From NCBI GenBank assembly GCA_035578905.1, contig JAQJVL010000083.1:861861-925860 (forward strand): a stretch of 64,000 nucleotides of DNA, in the 5' to 3' direction. The notes under the pieces were generated by a model. The model saw only the letters and a list, made by a program, of their open reading frames with translations, was not told the DNA's origin and did not search any database. Source of the DNA: Stictocephala bisonia. Lineage: Eukaryota; Arthropoda; Insecta; Hemiptera; Membracidae. Position numbers and translations under genes: made by a program. Positions 24,481 through 35,440 of the stretch are shown in pieces (the first letter of the stretch is position 1; every line of letters starts with the position of its first letter).

Positions 24481-24818
24481 ATTGAAAGGTTAACATTGTT
24501 ATGCCTTTTCACTCTCTACCCTCACAGCAATTGAAACCTTGCTGTTTGTAGGCAGGTCGCTAAACAACTGCGACCGTAGCACTACTGCTCAAGTATGTTA
24601 ATCAAATTTAGATAAATGAAGATGAGGATAAAATATATTAGTAAAAGTCTCATTCATGTAATTTAGAAATAGGGCGCATCGAATTGGTGTTTGTGAAAAC
24701 GGATATTGGCAAATTTCTCTATATGTCTCTCTCCTATAAGTCTCTCCTGACAAACAGCAAGGTTTCAATTGCTGTGAGGGTAGAGAGTGAAAAGGCATAA
24801 CAATGTTAACCTTTCAAT
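24481..24818. mobile_element. foldback element with perfect 68-bp inverted ends
   Basis: ATTGAAAGGTTAACATTGTT at 24481 is the exact reverse complement of the end at 24818. The arms 24481-24548 and 24751-24818 match over all 68 bp, with a 202-bp unique centre. It splits the 42-bp minisatellite. The centre has no meaningful coding frame. It is a foldback-type or MITE-like nonautonomous DNA element; the superfamily is unknown. Confidence 0.85.
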
Positions 24819-24856
24819 AATTAACAACCTCTCTAAATAATATCAAATACCACGGT

Positions 24857-25295
24857 CATAATATACTTACTTGACCTCTGTTTATACGTAGTCCTGAACG
24901 TAATATACTTACTTGACCTCTGTTTATACGTACAGTCCTAAACGTAATATACTTACTTGATCTCTGTTTATACGTAGTCCTAAACGTAATATACTTACTT
25001 GATCTCTGTTTATACGTAATCCTGAACATAATATACTTACTTGACCTCTGTTTATGCGTAGTCCTGAACATAACTCACTAACTTGATCTCTGTATGTGCG
25101 TAGTCCTGAACACAATATACTTACTTTATTTCTGGTTGTATGTAGTCCTGGACATAATATACAAACATGATCTCTGTTTATACGTAGCCCTAAACATGAT
25201 ATACTTAGTTAAACTCTGGTTATATTTAGTCGTAAACATAATATACTTACTTGGTCTCTGGGTTTACGCAATCATAAACATAATGGTTGGCATTA
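24857..25295. repeat. 42-bp minisatellite, right part, about 10 units
   Basis: This continues the array of 21640-24480 after the foldback element and 38 bp of other sequence. Units decay to the right, as expected for an array edge. One 44-bp variant (TACGTACAGTCC) occurs near 24929. Confidence 0.9.
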
Positions 25296-25978
25296 TCCAA
25301 TAATTAGTCCTAAAACCTGGAATATGCCAAGTTAAAAGTGGAGCTGTAATAAAAAAAATGGATGCACAGGGACGTAATTCTGTATTTGCAAGTAAATTAC
25401 TTTTATGAGCAATTTACATTTTGTTCTTAAGTTCACTATTTTCTAAGATACTTTCAAACCCAAGAAATACAGTGGCTTTCCTCTAGGCCCTTAATGTAGA
25501 CTTAACTTCTTGACAAAAGTCAAACGGGTGTTGATGCGAAACAACTTTAACAGAAGCATTTACCCAAAGCTCTAAAGAGCGACTCTAGCAACTTCTTTAA
25601 GGATTTAAGACATAAAGTTTTCTTTGCCAAAGACATTACATTTTCTTCTGAAGCCTCGAAAGGATATATATCTTTGAATTTTCTTTTTAAAAGTTTTGTA
25701 GCTATCTTGATCAAATATTTAACTTTTGACTTTAACTCATAATTGGTGTATAAAATAAAATTATTTTAATTAGATAGAAAGTTATGTTTGTTATTCTGAT
25801 TAACTCAATCATCTGATTGATGACGAATATCTGTAGTTTACTTGTAACCGGAGTTGAAATGTAGTCTTGGTATACAGTCTAATGAGGTACTTTGTATTTC
25901 CTTCATCGACGGTTAATTAGCTAGAATTATTTTCGATCTTAGTTTGTAATTTGATCACACTAGCTTAAATACACTTCC
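25296..25978. other. nothing recognised
   Basis: AT-rich; no exon or repeat relation. Confidence 0.5.
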
Positions 25979-25986
25979 ATTCCAGG

Positions 25987-26633
25987 CAGTGACGGCTCCA
26001 GCGGGTAGGCCCGGGCCTACCCTACTTTTTTTAGTTTTAACCCAAAGTATATGTTAAAACCTTGTTATAAATATGCAACATTTTCATATACGAGTTTTGA
26101 GTGATTACTTGAAGATGTTTGAAATTGGGTAGCAACACTGCTTGTAGTGCAGTCTAGTAGCAATCATCGATAGAAGCTTAATGTCTGGTGAGAAGATAGC
26201 CGTCAGTGTTAGTGACAGCGACAACAGATTTTTAGAATCTATTGGTCTAAAAGTTGAGTTTTATGTAAGCCAGTCTGTGTGTGTAAGCCACCAGTGTAAG
26301 ATGGCGCGTCTGTTGTGTTGGGATGGTTTAATGGGTTGCAGTCATTAATCAGAAAAATGGCTAATAATCCTTGTTCGTACGTGCATTGCCTGAAAGTATT
26401 TTTGGCTCCATAGCTTTAAAATTAACAGTGTGATATGCTTTATGTTGATTAATAATTTAACAAAAGTAAGTGTGCCTCAAAAAACCCTTACAACCCACGA
26501 TTTGCATTTATACATTTAAACATACCCACTCTTACTAGGGGGGGGGGGGTGTATTCCCCCAGCAGTCCCTCACCGTAGTCATGACATCATTAAACTGTGC
26601 CTAGCCAAAAAATAAATCCTAGAGCCACCCCTG
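25987..26633. mobile_element. nonautonomous hAT-type DNA transposon, 647 bp
   Basis: The ends are CAGTGACGGCTCCAG on the left and, read inward from the right, CAGGGGTGGCTCTAG. They are flanked by an identical 8-bp target duplication ATTCCAGG (25979-25986 and 26634-26641). CAG-type ends with an 8-bp duplication are the hAT signature. No transposase frame is inside. A poly-G run of about 12 lies near 26540. Confidence 0.9.
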
Positions 26634-26641
26634 ATTCCAGG

Positions 26642-27155
26642 TCATTATAACTTCTTTTATATAGATGACAAAATAATTCAAAATGAAAGGTTAACATGCT
26701 AAACAAGCAAAACTAAATTAAAATTGTTGCACGAGAAAAAACTTTAAAAAATCAAACGGAGCACATCAGCCACATGTTGAAAAATATTATTCATATACGT
26801 ATAAACATTCTGAATATTACTGTGCTCAAAAGTGGAAAAGTACTGAATGGATTCTATTAAATTTACTGTCGACATTGCATTTATATATAGGAGTGTTTTT
26901 ATAGTTTTAGCTCCCAAAAGTATAGATATGAAGTAACAGAGCTTTTCAAGCATTTTCTTACCTATATACATTTCGCAAATTAAAATAAATGTCAGTGCTG
27001 AAAAAATGCTACTGTGACCAGCTGATTTATATTATATCCAAATCATATCATCAGTCTATTACTTTGTTTATTTATGAAAAAAACTGTAAGTTAATATGGT
27101 TTATATGATACAATCAAGTAAACATTCAACATTTATTAAATGACAAACAGTTAAT
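26642..27155. other. nothing recognised
   Basis: AT-rich; the 75-codon minus frame (26971-26744) has no recognisable motif. Confidence 0.5.
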
Positions 27156-27159
27156 ATCA

Positions 27160-27197
27160 GTCCAAGCCACAGCGAAGTGAGGCCGGGTATAGTTAGT
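27160..27197 (+). mobile_element. Helitron-like 3' end scrap
   Basis: CACAGCGAAGTGAGGCCGGG followed by TATAGTTAGT resembles the GC hairpin plus CTAG/T border of Helitrons, with the last base pair changed (TTAG). Confidence 0.35.
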
Positions 27198-28002
27198 AAA
27201 TATATTATAGACTAATTATATCAATAAAAAGTCAAATCAAATAAAAATCAATTTTATTCTCACAACAACAACAAAAAAAGTTTTACAAGCTTACAAAACA
27301 AAATATATTAATTGAATTTACCCTCAGAGTAGACTATACATCTGTGTGTGGGTAGGAGTCGCCCAGTAAGCGTTACATACTAAATACAAAACAAAATTAT
27401 ATTGGTAAACTTAATCATTTATAACTGTAAAATATATTCATTTAAAGTAAATGGAAATAAATACATTTCTTCGATTAACAATCGATAGTTCTTAAAAATC
27501 TGTTCTTACTTTTCAGCGTGACGCGGTTTCTCGACCAACATCCAATCCCAAAGTGTCTAACGGGCGCAAAGAAGTATAACTTCAAAAATAAATGAATGAA
27601 ACAAATTAGAGTCTGATAATGAACCTATGATAAGAAGAATATAGATTAACACATAATATATTAATTAGGTAATGCAAAATATAAAAAAAAATAAAGTTAT
27701 TGAAAGAAAGTGAATGAGAGCACCAATTTTGCTTAGTTGAATAGTCTTTAAAGACGACTAGTGAGAAGGTGGTGCGTTTATTATTGGCGGAAATATGTTT
27801 ATGTATGAAGGAGGAAAGTGTAACGTTATATATAAGGGGAGTCGATCAGTGTCTCAGCAGCCTCTCGGCCAATAAGAAGCAGTCATTCAGTCACCTTTTT
27901 GTTGTAGCTACCGTCAATGAGTGCCATCTCCGGAAGAACACTACGGAATAGCCAATGGCCCAAATAATAAGTCATGCAGCTGAAAAGAATGGGTTATACA
28001 AA
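27198..28002. other. noncoding; TATA-like motif before the G-rich array
   Basis: AT-rich to 27720, then mixed. TATATAAG at 27829-27836 precedes initiator-like TCAGT (27846-27850) and TCAGC (27854-27858). The spacing of the second is close to that of a core promoter, but no transcript unit is evident. A short A run at 28001-28009 borders the array. Confidence 0.35.
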
Positions 28003-30615
28003 AAAAAAATCAATATCACTGTACGTGTATGGGTGGGCGGGTGGATCAATATCACTGTACGTGTATGGGTGGACGGGTGGGTCAATATCACTGTACGTGT
28101 ATGGGTGGGCGGGTAGGTCAATATCCACTGTACGTGTATGGGTGGGCGGGTGGGTCAATATCTACTGTACGTGTATGGGTGGGCGGGTGGGTCAATATCA
28201 CTGTACGTGTATGGGCGGGCGGGTGGGTCAATATCACTGTACGTGTATGGGAGGGTGGATAAGTCAATATCACTGTACGTGTATGGGCGAACGGGTGGGT
28301 CAATATCACTGTACGTGTATGGGCGGGCGGGTGGGTCAATATCACTGTACGTGTATGAGTGTGTGGGTCAATATCACTGTACGTGTATGGGTGGGCGGGT
28401 GGATCAATATCACTGTACGGGTATGGGTGGGCGGGTGGGTCAATATCCATTGTACGTGTATGGGTGGGCGGGTGGGTCAATATCACTGTACGTGTATGGG
28501 CGGGTGGGTCAATATAACTGTACGTGTATGGGTGGGCGGGTGGGTCAATATCACTGTACGTGTATGGGCGGGCGGGTGGGTCAATATCACTGTACGTGTA
28601 TGGGCGGGCGGGTGGGTCAATATCACTGTACGTGTATGGCTGGGCGGGTGGGTCAATATCACTGTACGTGTATGGGCGGGTGGGTCAATATAACTGTACG
28701 TGTATGGGTGGGCGGGTGGGTCAATATCACTGTACGTGTATGGGCGGGCGGGTGGGTCAATATCACTGTACGTGTATGGGCAAACGGATGGGTCAATATC
28801 ACTGTACGTGTATGGGCGGACGGGTGGGTCAATATCACTGTACGTGTATGGGTGGGCGGGTGTATGGGTGGGCGGGTGGGTCAATATCACTGTACGTGTA
28901 TGGGTGGGCGGGTAGGTCAATATCACTGTACGTGTATGGGTGGGCGGGTGGGTCAATATCACTGTACGTGTATGGGTGGGTGGTTGGGTCAATATCACTG
29001 TAGGTGTATGGGTGGGCGGGTGGGTCAATATCACTGTACGTGTATGGGTGGGTGGGTAGGTCAATAACACTGTACGTGTATGGGTGGGCGCGTGGGTCAA
29101 TATCACTGTACGTGTATGGGTGGGTGGTTGGGTCAATATCATTGTACGTGTATGGGTGGGTGGGTGGGTCAATACCACTGTACGTGTATGGGTGGGTGGT
29201 TGGGTCAATATCACTGTACCTGTATGGGTGGGTGGTTGGGTCAATATCACTGTACGTGTATAGGTGGGTGGGTAGGTCAATATCACTGTACGTGTATGGG
29301 TGGGCGGGTGGATCAATATCACTGTACGTGTATGGGTGGGCGGGTGGATCAATATCACTGTACGTGTATAGGTGGGTGGGTGGATCAATATCACTGTACG
29401 TGTATGGGTGGGTCAATATCACTGTACGTGTATGGGTGGGTGGGTCAATATCACTGTAGGCCTACGTGTATGGGTGGGTGGGTCAATATCACTGTAGGCC
29501 TACGTGTATGGGTGGGTGGGTCAATATCACTGTAGGCCTACGTGTATGGGTGGGTGGGTGGGTCAATATCACTGTACGTGTATGGGTGGGTGGGTGGGTC
29601 AATATCACTGTACGTGTATGAGTGGGCGGGTGGATCAGGATCACTTTACGTGTATGGTGGGCGGGTAGGTCAATATCACTGTACGTGTATGAGTGGGCGG
29701 GTGGGTCAATATCACTGTACGTGTATGGGTGGGCGGGTGGGTCAATATCACTGTACGTGTATGTGTGGGTGGGTGGGTCAATATCACTGTACGTGTATGG
29801 ATGGGCGGGTGGGTCAATATCACTGTACGTGTATGGGTGGGCGGGTGGGTCAATATCACTGTACGTGTATGGGTGGGCGGGTGGGTCAATATCACTGTAC
29901 GTGTATGGGTGGGCGGGTGGGTTAATACTAATTACTGTACGTGTATGGGCGGGTGGGTCAATATCACTGTACGTGTATGGGCGGGTGGGTCAATATTACT
30001 GTACGTGTATGGGCGGGTGGGTCAATATCACTGTACATGTATGGGTGGGTGGGTCAATATCACTGTACGTGTATGGGTGGGCGGGTGGGTTAATATCACT
30101 GTACGTGTATGGGTGGGCGGGTGGGTCAATATCACTGTACGTTTATGGGTGGGCGGGTGGGTTAATATCACTGTACGTGTATGGGTGGGCGGGTGGGTCA
30201 ATATCACTGTACGTGTATGGTTGGGCGGGTGGGTCAATATCACTGTACGTGTATGGGTGGGCGGTTGGGTTAATATCACTGTACGTGTATGGGTGGGCGG
30301 TTGGGTTAATATCACTGTACGTGTATGGGTGGGCGGTTGGGTTAATATCACTGTACGTGTATGGGTGGGCGGTTGGGTTAATATCACTGTACGTGTATGG
30401 GTGGGCGGTTGGGTTAATATCACTGTACGTGTATGGGTGGGCGGGTGGGTCAATATCACTGTACGTGTATGGGCGGGCGGGTGGGTTAATATCTTTGTAC
30501 GTGTATGGGTGGGCGGGTGGATCAATATCACTGTACGTGTATGGGTGGGCGGGTGGGTCAATATCACTGTACGTGTATTGGTGGGCGGTTGGGTTAATAC
30601 TAATTACTGTATGTG
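28003..30615 (+). repeat. 36-bp G-rich minisatellite, about 72 units
   Basis: The unit reads ATGGGTGGGCGGGTGGG, TCAATATCACTGTACGTGT. Most units hold GGGTGGGCGGGTGGG, four G-triplets with single-base loops, which is the strongest class of G-quadruplex motif. Units of 32 bp lacking one GGGC, and variants with GGTTGGG, occur in blocks; five consecutive GGTTGGG units lie around 30250-30420. Three copies with a GGCCTA insertion lie at about 29458-29540. Open frames on both strands (up to 332 codons plus, 303 minus) exist only because 36 is a multiple of three. Confidence 0.95.
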
Positions 30616-31663
30616 TATGAGCCAGATGTGCAGCTCGCAATGACGATTGTATTTGAATATTGTACTGTATTCTGAGTCTGGTTGAGTAATTGTGTTGAAT
30701 TTCGAAAAAAATCTTATTTTTACGTATAAAACTAAGATTTTTAAAAATAGCTACCTTACGTTTAAAAAGAAGAATTGTTAAAAACTTAAAATCACGTTCA
30801 ACTTCAAGCAAACCTCATATCGATTCCTTTGATTTAGTTTTATTACAATTCATCTTGAAAACATGTAAAGTGTTTGTTAGAATCGTAAATTGTAACGTGT
30901 CAGACAAATAGTGTTATTTATACGAGATTAAAAGTAAAGCAGAGATCGTCCACGGAGAGATTGGTATTCAGACTAACTGCTGAGATCTAAATGCATTGCA
31001 TGTGAAATTGATACACTGCCGGGTCAGCAGATGAATATGAAAGTTGTAAAGACGACTTAATGACTCGATTGGCATGCATAGCTCATCGAACCGGACGTGA
31101 TCGAGATCAAACTGTATAATCGACTAGTTGTGGAGCACGATCGAATACTTACTTACTATAAATGAAACTGTGAATACAAATGTATTTTACCTTATAGTGG
31201 AAAGGTCCCATGAATGAATAATTTTACATATTTAGTTTTTCGTACTTTAAACAACTAATTGAAATGAATTGAGGCCCCAGTTTAAACCTATAATCGTAGT
31301 TCATTGAAAATTCATGATGTATGTGTTCTGAAGCATCCCAGCTTAATTGGTGCACAGTTCGCTTGGGGTGCAGGAAATGCATTAGTGAGTTAGAAATATA
31401 TTACCACTAATGTACACCTGTACTACATACAACTGTTGTAATAATTACTAAACTTATCTTGAGCATTTGATGGGAAATAAAGGAAGATACTAACAACGGT
31501 GCAGGTCCTTCCGTTTGCCTGGTGAACTGTAGAACTTTACACGACACCCCAAGATTATAAAACTCGTCTCACATTCACGCACTATTGTATGTAACCTCTG
31601 TTTAATGTTTCTCTGTGTGATCTATTCCAGTCTAAAGGGATAAGCTACAAACAATGTAGTAAA
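30616..31663. other. nothing recognised
   Basis: Mixed AT-rich DNA; no exon, no related repeat. Confidence 0.5.
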
Positions 31664-31669
31664 AAAAAA

Positions 31670-31700
<31 letters not shown>
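31664..31700. repeat. (AAAT)n microsatellite
   Basis: About nine AAAT units follow an A run, just before the 82-bp array. It could be the tail of a retroposon. Confidence 0.9.
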
Positions 31701-31737
31701 CTTGTGTATTTTTATACAATGTATCCATACCGTATAT

Positions 31738-33723
31738 GTCACTTCAGTTAAACTTCAATGTATTTAGTGTTAGAGTTGATGCTGCTGTAAGAACTCATTC
31801 CTCTTAACACACACATCTTGTCACTTCAGTTAAACTTCAATGTATTTAGTGTTAGAGTTGATGCAGCTGTAAGAACTCGTTCCTCTCAACACAGACATCT
31901 TGTCACTTCAGTTAAACTTCAATGTATTTAGTGTTAGAGTCGATGCAGCTGTAAGAACTCATTCCTCTTAACACACACATCTTGTCACTTCAGTTAACTT
32001 CAATGTATTTAGTGTTAGAGTCGATGCAGCTGTAAGAACTCGTTCCTCTAACACATACATCTTGTCACTTCAGTTAAACTTCAATGTATTTAGTGTTAGA
32101 GTCGATGCAGCTATAAGAACTCATTCCTCTTAACACACACATCTTGTCACTTCAGTTAAACTTCAATGTATTTAGTGTTAGGAGTTGATGCAGCTGTAAG
32201 ATCTCGTTCCTCTCAACACAGACATCTTGACACTTCAGTTAAACTTCAATGTATTTAGTGTTAGAGTCGATCTAGCTGCAAGAACTCATTCCTCTTAACA
32301 CACACATCTTGCCACTTCAGTTAAACTTCAATGTATTTAGTTTTAGAGTCGATGCAGCTGTAAGAACTCATTCCTCTTAACACACACATCTTGCCACTTC
32401 AGTTAAACTTCAATGTATTTAGTTTTAGAGTCGATGCAGCTGCAAGAACTAATTCCTATTAACACACACATCTTGCCACTTCAGTTAAACTTCAATGTAT
32501 TTAGTTTTAGAGTCGATGCAGCTGTAAGAACTCATTCCTCTTAACACACACATCTTGCCACTTCAGTTAAACTTCAATGTATTTAGTTTTAGAGTCGATG
32601 CAGCTGTAAGAACTCATTCCTTTTAACACACACATCTTGCCACTTCAGTTAAACTTCAATGTATTTAGTTTTAGAGTCGATGCAGCTGCAAGAACTAATT
32701 CCTCTTAACACACACATCTTGCCACTTCAGTTAAACTTCAATGTATTTAGTTTTAGAGTCGAAGCAGCTGTAAGCACTCATTCCTCTTAACACAAACCTC
32801 TTGTCACTTCACTTAACCTTCAATGTATTTAGTGTTAGAGTCGATGCAGCTGTAAGAACTCATTCCTTTTAACACACACATCCTGTCACTTCAGTTAAAC
32901 TTCAATGTATTTAGTGTTAGAGTCGATGCAGCTGCATGAAATCGTTCCTCTCAACACAGATATCTTGTCACTTCAGTTAAACTTCAATGTAATTAGTGTT
33001 AGAGTCGATGCAGCTGCAAGAACTCATTCCTCTTAACACACACATCTTGCCACTTCAACACAGATATCTTGTCACTTCAGTTAAACTTCAATGTATTTAG
33101 TGTTAGAGTCGATGCAGCTGCAAGAACTCATTCCTCTTAACACACACATCTTGCCACTTCAGTTAAACTTCAATGTATTTAGTTTTAGAGTCGATGCAGC
33201 TGTAAGAACTCATTCCTCTTAACACACACATCTTGCCACTTCAGTTAAACTTCAATGTATTTAGTTTTAGAGTCGATGCAGCTGTAAGAACTCATTCCTC
33301 TTAACACACACATCTTGCCACTTCAGTTAAACTTCAATATATTTAGTTTTAGAGTCGATGCAGCTGTAAGAACTCATTCCTCTTAACACACACATCTTGT
33401 CACTTCAGTTAAACTTCAATGTATTTAGTTTTAGAGTCGATGCAGCTGTAAGAACTCGTTCCTCTTAACACACACATCTTGTCACTTCAGTTAAACTTAA
33501 ATGTATTTAGCGTTAGAGTCGATGCAGCTGCATGAACTCGTTCCTCTCAACACAGATATCTTGTCACTTCAGTTAAACTTCAATGTATTTAGTGTTAGAG
33601 TCGATGCTGCTGCATGAACTCGTTCCTCTCAACACAGACATCTTGTCACTTCAGTTAAACTTCAATGTATTTAGTGTTAGAGTCGATGCAGCTGTAAGAA
33701 CTCGTTCCTCTAACATATACATC
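31738..33723. repeat. 82-bp tandem array, about 24 units
   Basis: The unit begins CACTTCAGTTAAACTTCAAT, continues GTATTTAGTGTTAGAGTCGA and TGCAGCTGTAAGAACTCATT, and ends in an AACACACACATCTTGT block. Most units hold the E-box CAGCTG. One truncated hybrid unit lies near 33040-33070. Blocks of GTTTTAGAG units alternate with GTGTTAGAG units, so local duplication has occurred. There is no open frame of note because 82 is not a multiple of three. Confidence 0.95.
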
Positions 33724-34434
33724 AACCCATAATATTTCTAAGCGAACGATTTATACATTATTTATATGTAAAATGTGTAACTTGTATAGAAATAATATTA
33801 TAGATAATCTGACGTTGTTCTACCAAGTACAATAATTTTACAGCAATGTTTACAATAAGGATAAATATAAATATAAAATAACTACTGGTTTGTTAAAATC
33901 AGTGATAGTATCCTTTGATTCCAATACTACCAATATTTTGATAAAATTATCGATATTTTCATGTTAACATTTATTGATGATTAAACTATATGTAATTTTG
34001 ATATTACGTCATTTTCTGGTTAAATTGAAAGTCTTTTCTAACGACATGAAACTCCCACAGTATTTTTTTTTTTAATCAAGTCATATATGTAGCAAGTTGG
34101 TTGAAAAGGTGTCTGTACATAGTGAATATATGCCGAAAATACTCAAACAAATTTCTATTCCATAAGGTATGTTAGGAGGAGACACTACTTCCATGCATGA
34201 CATCTATATATTTAATTCCGTAAGCAAATCGATCTTCACAAAGTTTCTCGGGTGGTAGGAAGAGGATAGGATAGCTTGATTATAATTATTTTAAAGCTTA
34301 ATGGCCAAGGATTGTGGGAAAATATAAAATATGTAAAACATTCTTTGGGTTCCTCTCTTTGGCTTTAAAAGATCACATGCTTTTGTATTACTGCGTGTTT
34401 TAACTAACACACATAAAAACTGCTTGTATTTATA
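33724..34434. other. nothing recognised
   Basis: AT-rich; no exon. Confidence 0.5.
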
Positions 34435-34809
34435 ATGTTTATGCTGTTTTTGTTGTTTGTGGTGTTTGTGATGTTTGTGTTGTTTGTGCTGTTTGTGTTG
34501 TTTGTGCTGTTTGTGCGGTTTGTGCTGTTTGTGTTGTTTATGTTGTTTGTGTTGTTTTTATTGTTTGTGCTGTTTGTGTTGTTTGTGCTGTTTGTGCTGT
34601 TTGTGTTGTTTGTGATGTTTGTGTTGTTTGTGCTGTTTGTGTTGTTTGTGTTGTTTTTGGTGTTTGTGCTGTTTGTGTTGTTTGTGGTGTTTGTGCGGTT
34701 TGTGCTGTTTGTGTTGTTTATGTTGTTTGTGCTGTTTGTGTTGCTTTTGTTGTTTGTGCTGTTTGTGTTGTTTGTGCTGTTCGAGTTGTTTGTGTTGTTT
34801 GTTCTGTTG
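34435..34809. repeat. 9-bp repeat TTTGTGYTG, about 42 units
   Basis: The run of TTTGTGTTG and TTTGTGCTG gives an open frame of Leu-Phe-Val repeats over 125 codons. This is a simple-sequence artefact. Confidence 0.95.
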
Positions 34810-34866
34810 TAAATATTGCGTATTTTACTGCGGATTTAACACCATCTGTGTTTTTACATAATAAAA

Positions 34867-34869
<3 letters not shown>

Positions 34870-34944
<75 letters not shown>
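34870..34944. repeat. (TA)n, about 37 units
   Basis: Uninterrupted TA dinucleotides follow a short A run. Confidence 0.98.
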
Positions 34945-34945
<1 letters not shown>

Positions 34946-34989
34946 CTACTAAACAAAAGTAATACTGAATATTTGGTCTTGTACTTTGA

Positions 34990-35440
34990 ACTGACTGAAA
35001 CTTCTGATGGAATGCACATTTTGTTATTAATATAAATGTTTCGCCAGATTTCTCCCCCATGTATTCTCCACCCTACTACCATCACACCTGTATGGTGGTT
35101 GGCGGCTGGTTCAATCACACTGCCACTGCATGAATGGGTGGGTGAGTGATTAAAATTGCTGCTATTAGTAATGCCATATACAACGTTTTAAATTATTGGT
35201 TTCCAAGAATAACAAAAGTAATACCGCATTATAATTTGCACTGGGCCTTTGTAATTACACTGTCTAATATGTGTAATGCGATTAGGCTAGTACACACGTA
35301 CCGTCGTGTTGACCCACTCTCCCACCCATTCATGCACAGTAGTATTGACCCACCCACCCACCCACCCATACACGTACGTACAGTGGTGTTGTTACTAATT
35401 AAAACTCCTGATAGAATGCAAATTTTCTATAATAGAGACA
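34990..35440. repeat. isolated G-rich units in inverted order, related to the 36-bp array
   Basis: At 35125-35149 TGCATGAATGGGTGGGTGAG is read on the plus strand. At 35315-35341 nearly its reverse complement occurs, followed by four CCCA steps and CATACACGTACGTACAGTG, which is a 36-bp-type unit on the minus strand. Outside these, a direct repeat ACTTCTGATGGAATGCA (34999) and ACTCCTGATAGAATGCA (about 35403) flanks the pair. Confidence 0.6.

Noticed and set aside
28138..30643. Frames of up to 332 codons over the G-rich array
   Set aside because: They come from a 36-bp unit open in several frames on both strands; no start context, splice sites or protein character.
31738..33723. CRISPR array
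   Set aside because: The whole 82-bp unit repeats with no unique spacers, and the DNA is eukaryotic. The same applies to the 76-bp array at 58014-58702.
34435..34812. Hydrophobic Leu-Phe-Val frame resembling membrane segments
   Set aside because: It is a translation of the 9-bp TTTGTGYTG simple repeat.
34825..35118. Minus frame with a long Ile-Tyr run
   Set aside because: It translates the (TA)n tract.
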